This document shows, piece by piece, positions 50,933-60,555 of a stretch of 64,000 nucleotides of DNA. Position 1 is the first letter of the stretch. Each line of letters opens with the position of its first letter. Location of the stretch: contig NZ_FNIA01000005.1 of the NCBI RefSeq assembly GCF_900103505.1, positions 142,019 through 206,018 of the forward strand, written 5' to 3'. Both the position numbers and the translations under genes were made by a program. The notes beneath the pieces were generated by a model, which ran no database searches, was not told the origin of the DNA, and saw only the letters and a program-made list of their open reading frames with translations. The stretch is from Haloarchaeobius iranensis. Its GTDB lineage: Archaea; Halobacteriota; Halobacteria; Halobacteriales; Natrialbaceae.

Positions 50933-51415
50933 ATGCAGGTCACGGAGGCCGTCGTCGAACGCGAGTACGAGTGGGTCCGCGACCGGTCCGCCGTCGTCGT
51001 TCCGCTGACGAATCGAGTTCGCACCGACCTCGGCGAGGCGTTCGGCATCGACGTCGACCCGGTGACCGAAGCGCAGTACGTCGCGGTCGTGGACGAGACG
51101 TTCGCCGACGGCGACCGGGCGGTGAACGTCGCAGCGCTGGTCGGGCTCCTCCGCGACCTCGATGTCGAGGGGGACTACCCCGGCTTCGTCGTCGACGAGG
51201 TGCTCGGCCGGGAGCTGGCCGCGACCATCGCGGGCAGCCAGCCACTGCGGATGCTCGGCGAGGCGACGTTCCACTACGCAGACATCGTGACACACGGCGA
51301 TACCGACGATGCGGCCGGCGCGGACGACCTGGACGCCGCGCTCGCCGCCGGCACCCAGGAGCGCATCCCCGGGTGGGGCTGGACCGAACGCGAGAGCCCC
51401 TTCGCGATCGACTGA
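50933..51415 (+). CDS. Conserved haloarchaeal protein of unknown function
   Basis: 160 residues, acidic, soluble. Opening MQVTEAVVEREYEWVRDRSA, then VVPLTNRVRTDLGEAFGIDV and a central alpha/beta part (YVAVVDETFADGDRAVNVAA). The last 20 residues (RIPGWGWTERESPFAID) are rich in aromatic residues. No motif recognised. Start set by the TATA box 43 bases upstream. Downstream genes at 51460 and 51942 may be in the same transcript. Confidence 0.75.
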   Translation: MQVTEAVVEREYEWVRDRSAVVVPLTNRVRTDLGEAFGIDVDPVTEAQYVAVVDETFADGDRAVNVAALVGLLRDLDVEGDYPGFVVDEVLGRELAATIAGSQPLRMLGEATFHYADIVTHGDTDDAAGADDLDAALAAGTQERIPGWGWTERESPFAID

Positions 51416-51459
51416 CAACCGAACGAGCTACCAGCCCTCGGCGAGAAGCGGTGCGACAG

Positions 51460-51945
51460 ATGGAGCGTCCGCTCGTCAGACTGCTCGTGGTCGTCTGCTG
51501 TCTCGTGGCTGCCGGCTGGCTCGCCGTCGACTACGCCGACCAGACCGACGAGCGGGGAACGTACCCGAGCGACCGGGCGCTCGCCGCGGACTTCGAGGCC
51601 CACCACGGCGAGTCGGTGTTCCTCTGGCTCGAGGTGGTCGAGGTGACCGAAGACGGCTTCGTCGGGACGTTCGACCCGGCCGACACCCGGGTCGTGGTGA
51701 GGGGCGTCGGCTCCGGCGCGGACATCGGGGCGAACGACCAGGTGCAGGTGTACGGCACCGCCCGACCGGACCACCGTATCGACGCCGAGCGGGTCGTCGT
51801 CTCCCACGGCGAGAACCGGAGCTACATGCTGGTCGTCTCGGGGCTCGCGGCGCTGTGGGCGCTCGGGTTCCTCCTGCTGCACTGGCGGCCCGACCGCGAG
51901 CGCGCCGTCCTCACGCCGAGAACGGGCGACGGTGGTGAGTCGTGA
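51460..51945 (+). CDS. Membrane-anchored small protein
   Basis: 161 residues. One N-terminal helix (VRLLVVVCCLVAAGWLAVDY), an OB-fold-like exposed domain (HGESVFLWLEVVEVTEDGFVG to DHRIDAERVVVSHGE), and a second helix near the C-terminus (YMLVVSGLAALWALGFLLL). Start at MERPLVRLLV; a GTG three codons earlier is possible. Its stop overlaps the following GTG by two bases (GTGA), so the genes are coupled. Function unknown. Confidence 0.68.
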   Translation: MERPLVRLLVVVCCLVAAGWLAVDYADQTDERGTYPSDRALAADFEAHHGESVFLWLEVVEVTEDGFVGTFDPADTRVVVRGVGSGADIGANDQVQVYGTARPDHRIDAERVVVSHGENRSYMLVVSGLAALWALGFLLLHWRPDRERAVLTPRTGDGGES

Positions 51946-52478
51946 GCGACCTGCTGACCCACGCGCTCACGGCCTTCGCCGTCGCCACCGTCGCCTCGTG
52001 GGTCGTCCCGTGGTTGGCCCGGCGGCACGTCCCGCTCGCGACGGCGGGCGCGGTGGTCCCCGACCTGGCGAAGGGCTACTTCGTGACCGGCGACCCTCAG
52101 GTGACCGTCGCGGGCGTCACTGGCTCGTGGTACGCCCTCCAGACCGCCGGCGTCGTCACCTGTCTGCTCGTCGCCGGTGTGATGCTGGTCGAGCGCGCGG
52201 AGCGTCGGGTCGCACTGGCCGCGCTCCTCGGTGGAACGGGGCTCCACATCGGCATGGACTACCTCGTCATCCGGGCCGGAGGCGTCGCGCCGCCGTACCT
52301 CTACCCGCTGACGTGGGCCGAGCTCCCCTCGGTGGACGCCTATCTGAGCTCGAGCGTCTGGCCGTCGCTGGTGGCGCTCCCCGTCGCCGCGCTCGTCTGG
52401 TACGTGGACCGCCGGGGGCTGGCTCCCGGGGCTGACTCGACCGCACCGGAACGTACCGACGGCGACAGAGCTAACTGA
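51942..52478 (+). CDS. YdjM-type metal-dependent hydrolase-like membrane protein
   Basis: 178 residues with four to five helices. The start DLLTHALTAFAVATVASWVV and later GGTGLHIGMDYLVIRAGG hold His/Asp motifs of the YdjM (LexA-binding, inner membrane) family of putative metal-dependent hydrolases. GTG start, overlapping the previous stop. Function unknown. Confidence 0.7.
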   Translation: MSDLLTHALTAFAVATVASWVVPWLARRHVPLATAGAVVPDLAKGYFVTGDPQVTVAGVTGSWYALQTAGVVTCLLVAGVMLVERAERRVALAALLGGTGLHIGMDYLVIRAGGVAPPYLYPLTWAELPSVDAYLSSSVWPSLVALPVAALVWYVDRRGLAPGADSTAPERTDGDRAN

Positions 52479-52499
52479 GCCCCGCGCTGTCAGGCAGGT

Positions 52500-53003
52500 A
52501 TGGCCGACGACCGCGACGAGGCGACCGTCTGCTACCCCGTCCGGAGCGACCTCCCCCTCGCGCCCGACGACGAGCTACTGATGATCCGCAAGCGCCGCGG
52601 GCTGGGTGCCGGCCGCTACAACGGCCCCGGGGGGAAGGTCGAACCCGGGGAGAGCCCCCGCGAGAGCGCGGTGCGGGAGACGCGCGAGGAGACCGGGCTC
52701 GAGGTTGGCGACCTCACGAAGCGTGCGGAGTTCGACTTCTTCTTCGGCGAGGAGCACATCTTCCTGTGTCACGTGTACGTCGCCCGCGAGGTGGCCGGGA
52801 CGCCCGAGACCACGCCGGAGGCCGTCCCGGAGTGGCGGTCCCGCGAGTCGGTGCCCTACGACGAGATGTGGCCGGACGACGAGCTGTGGCTCCCGCAGGT
52901 CCTCGACGGCGGCACCGTCCGCGCGACCTTCTACTTCGACGACGACGGCGACGAACTGCTGGACCACGAGCTACGCGAGGGCGTCGAGTTCGGCGAGACG
53001 TAG
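52500..53003 (+). CDS. MutT-type Nudix hydrolase
   Basis: 167 residues. Complete Nudix box from GGKVEPGESPRESAVRETRE to EETGLEV. The preceding LLMIRKRRGLGAGRYNGPGG and the following FFFGEEHIFLCHVYVA closely match 8-oxo-dGTP diphosphatases of the MTH1 type (KKxGxGxGKWNGxGGK pattern), which remove oxidised nucleotides. Start at MADDRDEATV. Acidic C-terminal tail. Confidence 0.85.
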   Translation: MADDRDEATVCYPVRSDLPLAPDDELLMIRKRRGLGAGRYNGPGGKVEPGESPRESAVRETREETGLEVGDLTKRAEFDFFFGEEHIFLCHVYVAREVAGTPETTPEAVPEWRSRESVPYDEMWPDDELWLPQVLDGGTVRATFYFDDDGDELLDHELREGVEFGET

Positions 53004-53008
53004 CGGGG

Positions 53009-53698
53009 TCAGGCGACGACGTCCCCGCCGAGCCCGTCGGCCAGCTCGGTCAGTTCGGCGTCGATGTCGACGTCCTGCCCGACCAGCCCGGCCGCGATGG
53101 CGAGCTGTCGCCGCGTCTGTGTGTCGCGTTCCGAGAACTTCACGACCCAGAAGTACGGGACGCCGGCGGGGTTGCCCGCGACGAACTCGGCCGGGCGACC
53201 GGGCGCGGTGTCGAACGAGTCGAAGAACGACTCCTCGACGCTCCCGCCGACGAACGCCCACCAGAGGTCGTCCTCGCCCCGCGTCACGGACTGCGCGACG
53301 TACACCTCGGCGGTCCCCTCGGGTGTCGAGAGGGACCGGCTCGCCGCGACGGGACCGTCACCGGCGTGTCCCGCGATGGCCTCGTTCCAGAGGCTCACCA
53401 CGAAGTCCGGCGTGCGGGTCGGCCGGAAGCCCAGCACGAGCCGCTGGTCGTCGGTGCGCTCCACGGTCGTGAACCGCCCCGGCGTGCCGGGGTAGACCCC
53501 CGCCTCCACGCGGTTGCCGGGCTCCAGCTCGTCGACCACGGGCTGCAGCTCGCCGCCGTAGTTCGTCGTCGAGACCGCGACGGCCTCGCCGACACGCACC
53601 GCGGCTGGAATCTCGGTCTCGAACAGCGGGTGGACGAGCATCGTCCGCCCGTCCGAGCGCGTGCCGAGGACGCGCCACTCGCCGGTGAGCACCTTCAT
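53009..53698 (-). CDS. Conserved haloarchaeal protein of unknown function
   Basis: 229 residues, soluble. N-terminal half beta-rich (GEWRVLGTRSDGRTMLVHPL, GNRVEAGVYPGTPGRFTTV), C-terminal half alpha/beta with many Asp/Glu. May belong to a haloarchaeal DUF I cannot name with certainty. Start at MKVLTGEWRVLG. Converges with the Nudix gene with a 5-base gap. Confidence 0.72.
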   Translation of the reverse strand: MKVLTGEWRVLGTRSDGRTMLVHPLFETEIPAAVRVGEAVAVSTTNYGGELQPVVDELEPGNRVEAGVYPGTPGRFTTVERTDDQRLVLGFRPTRTPDFVVSLWNEAIAGHAGDGPVAASRSLSTPEGTAEVYVAQSVTRGEDDLWWAFVGGSVEESFFDSFDTAPGRPAEFVAGNPAGVPYFWVVKFSERDTQTRRQLAIAAGLVGQDVDIDAELTELADGLGGDVVA

Positions 53699-54184
53699 GC
53701 CGATTCCTCCCCTGTCATCGTTCCCCCGAATGTCATCGTACATCTACACGTCGGCAACCGGCTTGGGTATGGTCACTGGACAGTGGTGGCTCGGTGAGCC
53801 TACCAGCCCCGAACCCGGGCCTGGGAGTCCTCCAACAATCGGTGTGCGGCTGAGAAGCCAACAGTTGGCGCGCGACTGGCGAGCGTGCCGAGCCCCGCGA
53901 GGTCTCCGCGAACGCAGTGAGCGGAGGGCAGCGAGACGACGAAGGAGTCTCGCCAGGCCGCGAGCCATTCGTGCGAGGGACGAGAAGCGCAGCGGAGCGA
54001 GCATCGCAGGAGGGTGGGGAGGTTCGAGGTGCGGGTGGCGGTCGGGTGGGACTGAACGGGCCGAGAACCTCGGGGCTTTCTGTCGGTTGTCGCTACCAGT
54101 TATTCTCACGCATGCAGGAGCTCTCCATATGTCCACAATCACAGCCACAATCACTCTCAGACGCAGTCGCACACGTTCAAGGGG
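53699..54184. repeat. Intergenic region with GC-rich stem-loops
   Basis: Nearly 490 bases with no gene recognised. Two hairpins: CTCCGC (53904-53909) with GCGGAG (53921-53926), and GCGAGAC (53931-53937) with GTCTCGC (53947-53953). The stretch 53870-54030 is full of gcgag/cggag-type repeats. No SRP, RNase P or tRNA signature (for example no GGAAGNNAGCA-type SRP loop) was seen. Composition changes to AT-richer after 54090. Confidence 0.5.
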
Positions 54185-54192
54185 TTTATAAT
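54185..54192 (+). promoter_or_regulatory. TATA box of proS
   Basis: TTTATAAT ends 24 bases before the ATG at 54216, the classic leaderless arrangement. Confidence 0.65.
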
Positions 54193-54215
54193 CCAGACAG
54201 GAGTCCGTACAGACA

Positions 54216-55706
54216 ATGAGTGGAGAACAGGAACTCGGTATCACCGAGTCCAAGGAGTACAACACGGGCGAGTGGTACGCCGAAGTGGTCCAGAAGGCGA
54301 AGCTGGCGGACTACGCGCCGATGGGGGGGTTCATCGTCACCCGACCGCGGGGCTACGAGCTGTGGGAGCGACTGCAGGACCACCTCGACGGCTGGTTCAA
54401 GGAGACGGGCGTCACGAACAGCTACTTCCCGCTGTTCATCCCCGAGAGCTACCTCGAACAGGAGAAGGACATCGTCGAGGGGTTCGATCCGGAGGTCGCG
54501 TGGGTGACCCACGGCGGGCACGACGAGCTGGAGGAGCGCCTCGCGGTCCGCCCGACGAGCGAGTCCATCATCACACCCTTCATCAGTGACTGGGTGCGCA
54601 GCCACCGCGACCTGCCGATGCGGCTGAACCAGTGGGCGAGCGTCGTGCGGTGGGAGGCGACTGAGACGAAGCCGTTCTTCCGCACCAAGGAGTTCCTCTG
54701 GCAGGAGGGCCACACCGCCCACGCCACGAACGAGGGGGCGTGGGACGAGGTGATGACCCGCCTCGACCAGTACGCGAAGCTGTACGAGGACGTGCTGGCG
54801 ATTCCGGTGCTGCGGGGCTCCAAGCCCGAGCACGACAAGTTCCCCGGCGCGGACACGACCACCTCCGTCGAGGCGCTGATGCCCGACGGGAAGTCGGTCC
54901 AGGGCGGCACCAGCCACCACCTGGGGCAGTCGTTCGCGGAGGCGTACGACGTGACGTTCACCGACGAGGACGAGGACGAGCAGACGGCGTACACGACCTC
55001 GTGGGGGCTGTCCTGGCGGGCACTCGGCGCGCTCATCATGACGCACTCGGACGACCAGGGGCTCGTGCTGCCGCCGGCGCTCGCCCCCGAACAGGTCGTC
55101 ATCGTGCCCATCTACAACGACGAGAACCGCGAGGAGGTCATGCAGTACTCCTCCGAGATCGCCGCCGAGCTGCAGGAGGCGGGCGTCCGCGTCCACCTCG
55201 ACGACCGCGACGAGCGCAACCCCGGCTTCAAGTTCAACGAGTGGGAGCTCAACGGCGTCCCCGTCCGGTTCGAGATCGGCGGCTACGAGGTCGAGGACGA
55301 GGAAGTGACGGTGGTCCACCGGCCCGACGGCGAGGAGGTCGTCGAGGACCGCGCCGACATCGCCGACGCGGTCGAGGAGCACCTCGACGCGGTGTTCGAC
55401 AAGCTGTACGCCGCGGCCGAGGAGAACCTGGTCGAGAACGTCCGTGCGGTCGAGGACGTCAACGAGATACTCGGCACCATCGGCCAGCACGGCGGCTACG
55501 TGAAGACGCCGTGGTGTGGCGACGACGCCTGCGAGGAGGCGGTCAAGGAGAAGGTCCACGCCGAGATCGTCCTCGTCCCGATGGACGACGAGGCCGTCCC
55601 CGAGGCCCAGCTCGACGACGGCGAGGCGCTCGAACTCGAGAGCGACGAGTGCACGATGTGCGGCGAGCCGGCCGAGGAGATCGCGTACTTCGCGAAGACG
55701 TACTGA
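54216..55706 (+). CDS. proS: Prolyl-tRNA synthetase, archaeal/eukaryotic type
   Basis: 496 residues, class II synthetase that charges tRNA-Pro. Motif 2 region FKETGVTNSYFPLFIPESYL, TSESIITPFISDWVRSHRDL, motif 3 region GGTSHHLGQSFAEAYDVTF and STSWGLSWRALGALIM-like segment. The C-terminal anticodon domain (about 290-390) is followed by a zinc-binding-like end with C in WCGDDACEE and CTMCGEP. Short archaeal form without editing domain. Start at MSGEQELGITES. Confidence 0.95.
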   Translation: MSGEQELGITESKEYNTGEWYAEVVQKAKLADYAPMGGFIVTRPRGYELWERLQDHLDGWFKETGVTNSYFPLFIPESYLEQEKDIVEGFDPEVAWVTHGGHDELEERLAVRPTSESIITPFISDWVRSHRDLPMRLNQWASVVRWEATETKPFFRTKEFLWQEGHTAHATNEGAWDEVMTRLDQYAKLYEDVLAIPVLRGSKPEHDKFPGADTTTSVEALMPDGKSVQGGTSHHLGQSFAEAYDVTFTDEDEDEQTAYTTSWGLSWRALGALIMTHSDDQGLVLPPALAPEQVVIVPIYNDENREEVMQYSSEIAAELQEAGVRVHLDDRDERNPGFKFNEWELNGVPVRFEIGGYEVEDEEVTVVHRPDGEEVVEDRADIADAVEEHLDAVFDKLYAAAEENLVENVRAVEDVNEILGTIGQHGGYVKTPWCGDDACEEAVKEKVHAEIVLVPMDDEAVPEAQLDDGEALELESDECTMCGEPAEEIAYFAKTY

Positions 55707-55863
55707 GGGTTCGAACCGTCTCGACTCGTCTCAGCTCGCGGTCGAATCGGGGACTCACCGGCCCGCACGCATCCGTTCTGTGGTCTCTCACCGAGTGGAG
55801 ATATCCACAATCAATATTGCCTTATATGTGTTATTAATACCCTTAGCCATTCAGGAGTAGCCT
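55707..55863. other. Intergenic region, AT-rich upstream of gltB
   Basis: No gene. The first 90 bases are GC-rich. Bases 55800-55840 are clearly AT-rich (ATATCCACAATCAATATTGC, TTATATGTG, TTATTAATAC), and may hold an operator or a second promoter of gltB. Confidence 0.5.
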
Positions 55864-55870
55864 CTTATAC
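55864..55870 (+). promoter_or_regulatory. Likely TATA box of gltB
   Basis: CTTATAC lies about 25 bases before the ATG at 55892 and fits a leaderless transcript. Other TATA-like words at 55822-55838 are further away. Confidence 0.45.
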
Positions 55871-55891
55871 GAGTCAGTGTCCCGTGTACAC

Positions 55892-58800
55892 ATGAACCAG
55901 CCACAGCGGGTCACCCCTGCCAGCCGGGGGCTCGCGGACCCGGACGACGAGCGGTCCAACTGCGGGGTCGGGATGGTGATGGACCTGGCGGGCGGCAGCG
56001 ACCACTCGGTCGTGGCCGACGGGCTCGAACTCCTCGAGAACCTCGAACATCGCGGGACGACCGGTGCCGAGCCGAACACGGGCGACGGCGCGGGTATCCT
56101 GCTCCAGACGCCCCACGCGTTCCTCGCCGACGAACTCCCCGTCGAGCTGCCGGAGACCTACGCCGTCGGCGCATTCTTCTTCCCGCAGGCCGCAGCGGAA
56201 CGCGAACCGATGCAGGAGCTCGTCGAGACCTCACTCGCCGACCGCGGCGTCGACGTGCTGCACTGGCGCGATGTCCCGACGGACAACGAGGGACTTGGCC
56301 GGACCGCCCTCGACTCCGAGCCGGACGTCTGGCACGCGGTCGTCGCACCTGCGGCCCCCGAGACCGACACCGAGACGTTCGACCGGGCGCTGTACGAGGC
56401 CCGGCGCGTCGTCGAGAAGACCGTCGACGAGGTCGAGTTCGAGGGCGCGGAGCGCTTCTACGTCTGCTCACTCGACCGCAAGACCCTCGTCTACAAGGGG
56501 CTCCTGACCGGCGAGCAGCTCCCGAGCTACTACCCGGACCTGCGCGACGGGCGCGTCGCCTCGACGTTCGTCATGGTCCACGAGCGCTTCTCGACGAACA
56601 CCCTCGGCGCGTGGCACCTCGCGCATCCATACCGCGGCATCGTCCACAACGGCGAGTTCAACACCATCCAGGGCAACGTCAACTGGATGCGGGCCCGCCA
56701 GACTGACCTCGAATCGGACGACCTGGACCTCGACGCCGTCCGACCCATCATCCAGGACCCGGACCAGTCCGACACCGCGAGCGTCGACAACGCGCTCGAA
56801 CTGCTCACCCAGGAGCGGGACCTGCCACACGCGCTGCGGATGCTCGTCCCCGAGGCCTGGCGCGGCGACGACTCGATGGACCTCGCCCGCAAGGACTTCT
56901 ACGACTACCACGCGTCGCTCGTCGAGCCGTGGGACGGCCCCGCACTCGTCTGTGCGACCGACGGCGACCGCGTCGGTGCCGTGCTGGACCGGAACGGCCT
57001 GCGTCCCTGCCGCTACGACGTGACGACCGAGGACCGGCTCGTGATGGCCAGCGAGGCCGGCGCGCTCTCCCTCGACGAGAGCGAGGTCAGGGAGCGCGGC
57101 CGGCTCCAGCCCGGCCAGCTGTTCCTCGCAGACCCCCAGCAAGGCCGGGTCGTCCCCGACGACGAGGTGTTCGACGACCTCGCTGACGAGCGGTACGGCG
57201 ACTGGGTCGCCCAGGAGCAGGTCGACCTCGCGGACCACGCCGCCGACGACCCGCGGCCGACGCCCGCGGACGACGACGCCGCGAGCGGGCTGCGAGCCCG
57301 CCAGACCGTCTACGGCTACACCCGTGACGAGCTGGACAACCTCATCGAGCCGATGAGCAAGAAGGGGAAGGACCCCGTCGGCTCGATGGGCGACGACACG
57401 CCGCTGTCGGTGCTGTCGGACTACAACCGGCCGCTGTTCTCGTACTTCAAGCAGCTGTTCGCGCAGGTGACGAACCCGCCGCTGGACTACATCCGCGAGG
57501 AGCTCGTCACCTCGCTGGAGACGCGGATGGGCTACCAGCGCAACCTGCTCGGCGAGAGCCCGGAGCACGCCCGCCAGCTCGTCGCCGACTCGCCGGTGCT
57601 GACCGACGCCGAGCTGGGCGCGGTACGGGACCTCGACGGGAGCGAGGCAAGCGGCGGCATCGAGACCGCTGTCGTCGATATCACCTTCCCCGTCGACGGC
57701 GACCTCGGGGCGGCCGTCAAGCGCGTTCGCGCGGCCGCCGCCGAGGCTATCGAGGACGGCGCGGACGTGGTCGTGCTCTCCGACCGCGGCGTCGGCCCCG
57801 ACCGCCTGCCGGTGCCGAGCCTGCTCGCGACCGGCGCGGTCCACCACCACCTCGTGCGCAACGGCCTGCGGAACCACGCCGGGCTCGTCGTCGAGTCGGG
57901 CGACCCCCGCACCGTCCACCACACCGCGACGCTCGTCGGCTACGGCGCGGACGCCATCAACCCGTACCTCTCGTTCCGGACCATCGCCGACGTGACCAGA
58001 GGGCCGGACGGCGCGGACCTCGCCGCGGCCATCGACGCCTACATCGAGGCCGTCGAGGGCGGCCTGCTGAAGACGATGGCGAAGATGGGCATCTCGACGG
58101 TCGAGAGCTACCAGGGGGCGCAGATCTTCGAGGCCGTGGGACTGGATTCGGACTTCGTCGCCGAGTACTTCGAGGGCACCGAGAACCGCACGGAGGGTAT
58201 CGGCATCGAGGACATCGAGGCCGACCTGCGCGACCGCCACGCGACGGCCTACGACGCAGAGGGTGCGCCCGAGCTCGAACGCTCCGGCGAGTACGAGAAC
58301 CGCTCCGGCGGCCTCCACCACCAGTGGAACCCGAACACCGTCGGCGCGCTCCAGCAGTCCGTGCGGGCCGGCGACTACGAGCACTACGGCGAGTTCGCCG
58401 AGATGATCAACGACCAGAACGAGCAGCTCCAGACCCTGCGCGGGCTGCTCGAGTTCGACAGCGACCGGGAGCCCATCCCCGTCGAGGAGGTCGAGCCGGT
58501 CCACGACATCGTCGAGCGCTTCTCGACGGCCGCGATGAGCCTCGGGAGCCTCAGCCCGGAGGCCCACGAGAACAACGCCGTCGCGATGAACCGCATCGGC
58601 GGCAAGGCCAACACCGGCGAGGGCGGCGAGCCGCCCGAACGGTTCGACACCGAGAAGGAGTGCGCCGTCAAGCAGGTCGCCTCCGGCCGCTTCGGCGTCA
58701 CCGCGACGTACCTCGCGAACGCGGACGAACTGCAGATCAAGATGGCACAGGGCAGCAAGCCCGGCGAGGGCGGCCACCTCCCCGGCGAGAAGGTCAACGA

Positions 58801-60439
58801 GATGATCGCCCACGTCCGCAAGTCGACCGCGGGCGTCGGGCTCATCTCGCCGCCGCCGCTGCACGACATCTACTCCATCGAGGACTTAAAGCAGCTCATC
58901 TACGACCTGAAGGCGTCCAGCCCCGACGCGGACATCAACGTCAAGCTCGTGTCCGAGGCCGGCATCGGCACCATCGCGGCCGGCGTCGCGAAGGCCAACG
59001 CCGACGTCATCCACATCTCGGGGCACTCCGGCGGCACCGGCGCGTCGCCGCGCACGTCCATCAAGAACGCCGGCCTGCCCTGGGAGCTCGGGCTCGCGGA
59101 GGCGAACCAGACGCTCCGGCGGACCGGCCTGCGCGACCGCGTCCGGCTCACCGCCGACGGCGGCATGAAGACCGGGCGCGACGTGGCCGTCGCTGCACTG
59201 CTCGGCGCCGAGGAGTACATCTTCGGCACGGCCGCGCTCGTCACCGGCGGCTGCGTGATGGCCCGCCAGTGCCACAAGAACACCTGCCCCGTCGGCGTCG
59301 CCACCCAGCGCGAGGACCTCCGAGCGCGGTTCCCCGGCACGCCCGACCACGTCATCAACTACGTCACCTTCGTCGTCCAGGAGCTCCGCGAGATCATGGC
59401 CGCGCTCGGCTTCGAGACCGTCGACGAGATGGTCGGCCGCGTCGACTGCCTCACCCAGCGGGAGAGCGACCACGAGAAGGCCGGCCAGCTCGACCTCTCT
59501 GCCGTCCTCGCCGACACGGGCGAGGGCCCGCGCCGGAAGGTCCGCGAGCAGGACCACGAGCTCGACGGCCACCTCGACTACGGGCTGCTCGAGCAGGCCG
59601 AACCCGCCCTCGACCGCGGCCAGCCCGTCGGCATCGCCACCGAGGTGTCGAACACCGACCGCACCGTCGGGGCCATCCTCTCGAACGCCATCGCCAGCGA
59701 GTACGGCGAGGCGGGTCTTCCAGACGGCACGGTCAACGTCTCGCTCCGGGGCACCGCCGGCCAGTCCTTCGGCGCGTTCCTCGCCAGCGGCGTCGCGCTC
59801 CACCTCGTCGGCGGGGCGAACGACCACGTCGGCAAGGGCCTCTCCGGCGGGCGCATCGCCGTGGAGACGCCCGCGGACGCCGGCTTCGACCCCGCGGAGA
59901 ACGTCGCCGTGGGCAACGTCGCGCTCTATGGCTCGACCGACGGCGAGTGCTACGTCAACGGCATGGCCGGCGAGCGCTTCGCGGTGCGCAACTCCGGCGC
60001 GACCGCCGTCGTCGAGGGTGTCGGCGACCACGGCTGCGAGTACATGACCGGCGGCGTCGTCGCCGTCCTCGGCGGCACCGGGAAGAACTTCGCTGCGGGC
60101 ATGTCCGGCGGCATCGCCTACGTGCTCGACGAGGACGGCTCGTTCGAGGCCGACCTGAACACCGGGATGGTCCACCTCGAGCGCGACCTCGACGAGCGCG
60201 ACCGCGCGATGCTCCGCCGTCTCGTCGAGAACCACGTCGCCTACACCGACTCCGAGCGCGGCCGTGAACTGCTCGAGAACTGGGACGCCGCGCTCGACTC
60301 GTTCGTGAAGGTCATGCCCGACGCCTACGAGCGCGTCCTCTCCGAGGAAGACGCTGCCGACGTGCGCGAGGAGCTCCCCGAGAGCGCCACCGCCGTCGCG
60401 GAGGCAGGGGCGACCAGGTTCGCGTCGAGCGACGACTAG
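55892..60439 (+). CDS. gltB: Glutamate synthase, large subunit
   Basis: 1515 residues, full-length large subunit that transfers the amide nitrogen of glutamine to 2-oxoglutarate. N-terminal propeptide of 23 residues, then catalytic C24 in SNCGVGMVMD, which should be exposed by removal of the propeptide. Glutaminase domain to about 420, central domain, then FMN-binding domain (about 830-1200) with GKANTGEGGEPPERFDTE, and the 3Fe-4S cysteines C1121, C1127 and C1132 in CVMARQCHKNTCPVG. C-terminal GXGXG domain. No gltD-like small subunit is adjacent, so ferredoxin or another donor is likely. ATG at 55892 preferred to a GTG five codons upstream. Confidence 0.95.
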   Translation: MNQPQRVTPASRGLADPDDERSNCGVGMVMDLAGGSDHSVVADGLELLENLEHRGTTGAEPNTGDGAGILLQTPHAFLADELPVELPETYAVGAFFFPQAAAEREPMQELVETSLADRGVDVLHWRDVPTDNEGLGRTALDSEPDVWHAVVAPAAPETDTETFDRALYEARRVVEKTVDEVEFEGAERFYVCSLDRKTLVYKGLLTGEQLPSYYPDLRDGRVASTFVMVHERFSTNTLGAWHLAHPYRGIVHNGEFNTIQGNVNWMRARQTDLESDDLDLDAVRPIIQDPDQSDTASVDNALELLTQERDLPHALRMLVPEAWRGDDSMDLARKDFYDYHASLVEPWDGPALVCATDGDRVGAVLDRNGLRPCRYDVTTEDRLVMASEAGALSLDESEVRERGRLQPGQLFLADPQQGRVVPDDEVFDDLADERYGDWVAQEQVDLADHAADDPRPTPADDDAASGLRARQTVYGYTRDELDNLIEPMSKKGKDPVGSMGDDTPLSVLSDYNRPLFSYFKQLFAQVTNPPLDYIREELVTSLETRMGYQRNLLGESPEHARQLVADSPVLTDAELGAVRDLDGSEASGGIETAVVDITFPVDGDLGAAVKRVRAAAAEAIEDGADVVVLSDRGVGPDRLPVPSLLATGAVHHHLVRNGLRNHAGLVVESGDPRTVHHTATLVGYGADAINPYLSFRTIADVTRGPDGADLAAAIDAYIEAVEGGLLKTMAKMGISTVESYQGAQIFEAVGLDSDFVAEYFEGTENRTEGIGIEDIEADLRDRHATAYDAEGAPELERSGEYENRSGGLHHQWNPNTVGALQQSVRAGDYEHYGEFAEMINDQNEQLQTLRGLLEFDSDREPIPVEEVEPVHDIVERFSTAAMSLGSLSPEAHENNAVAMNRIGGKANTGEGGEPPERFDTEKECAVKQVASGRFGVTATYLANADELQIKMAQGSKPGEGGHLPGEKVNEMIAHVRKSTAGVGLISPPPLHDIYSIEDLKQLIYDLKASSPDADINVKLVSEAGIGTIAAGVAKANADVIHISGHSGGTGASPRTSIKNAGLPWELGLAEANQTLRRTGLRDRVRLTADGGMKTGRDVAVAALLGAEEYIFGTAALVTGGCVMARQCHKNTCPVGVATQREDLRARFPGTPDHVINYVTFVVQELREIMAALGFETVDEMVGRVDCLTQRESDHEKAGQLDLSAVLADTGEGPRRKVREQDHELDGHLDYGLLEQAEPALDRGQPVGIATEVSNTDRTVGAILSNAIASEYGEAGLPDGTVNVSLRGTAGQSFGAFLASGVALHLVGGANDHVGKGLSGGRIAVETPADAGFDPAENVAVGNVALYGSTDGECYVNGMAGERFAVRNSGATAVVEGVGDHGCEYMTGGVVAVLGGTGKNFAAGMSGGIAYVLDEDGSFEADLNTGMVHLERDLDERDRAMLRRLVENHVAYTDSERGRELLENWDAALDSFVKVMPDAYERVLSEEDAADVREELPESATAVAEAGATRFASSDD

Positions 60440-60555
60440 CCGTCGGCCGCCCTGCCCGCCCCGGTCCTGATTCCTGGATGGCCGCACCCGGCAGGCCCCG
60501 GTAACACGGACCCGGAATCACCACGTTCATCCCCCGACCGACCCTCGCACCGCAC

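Noticed and set aside
53760..54180. Possible structured RNA (SRP or RNase P) in the gap before proS
   Set aside because: No conserved SRP tetraloop, RNase P core or tRNA pattern was found; only simple hairpins.
56468..58864. 798-codon antisense frame under gltB
   Set aside because: Same GC-bias artefact; no promoter and no recognisable motif.
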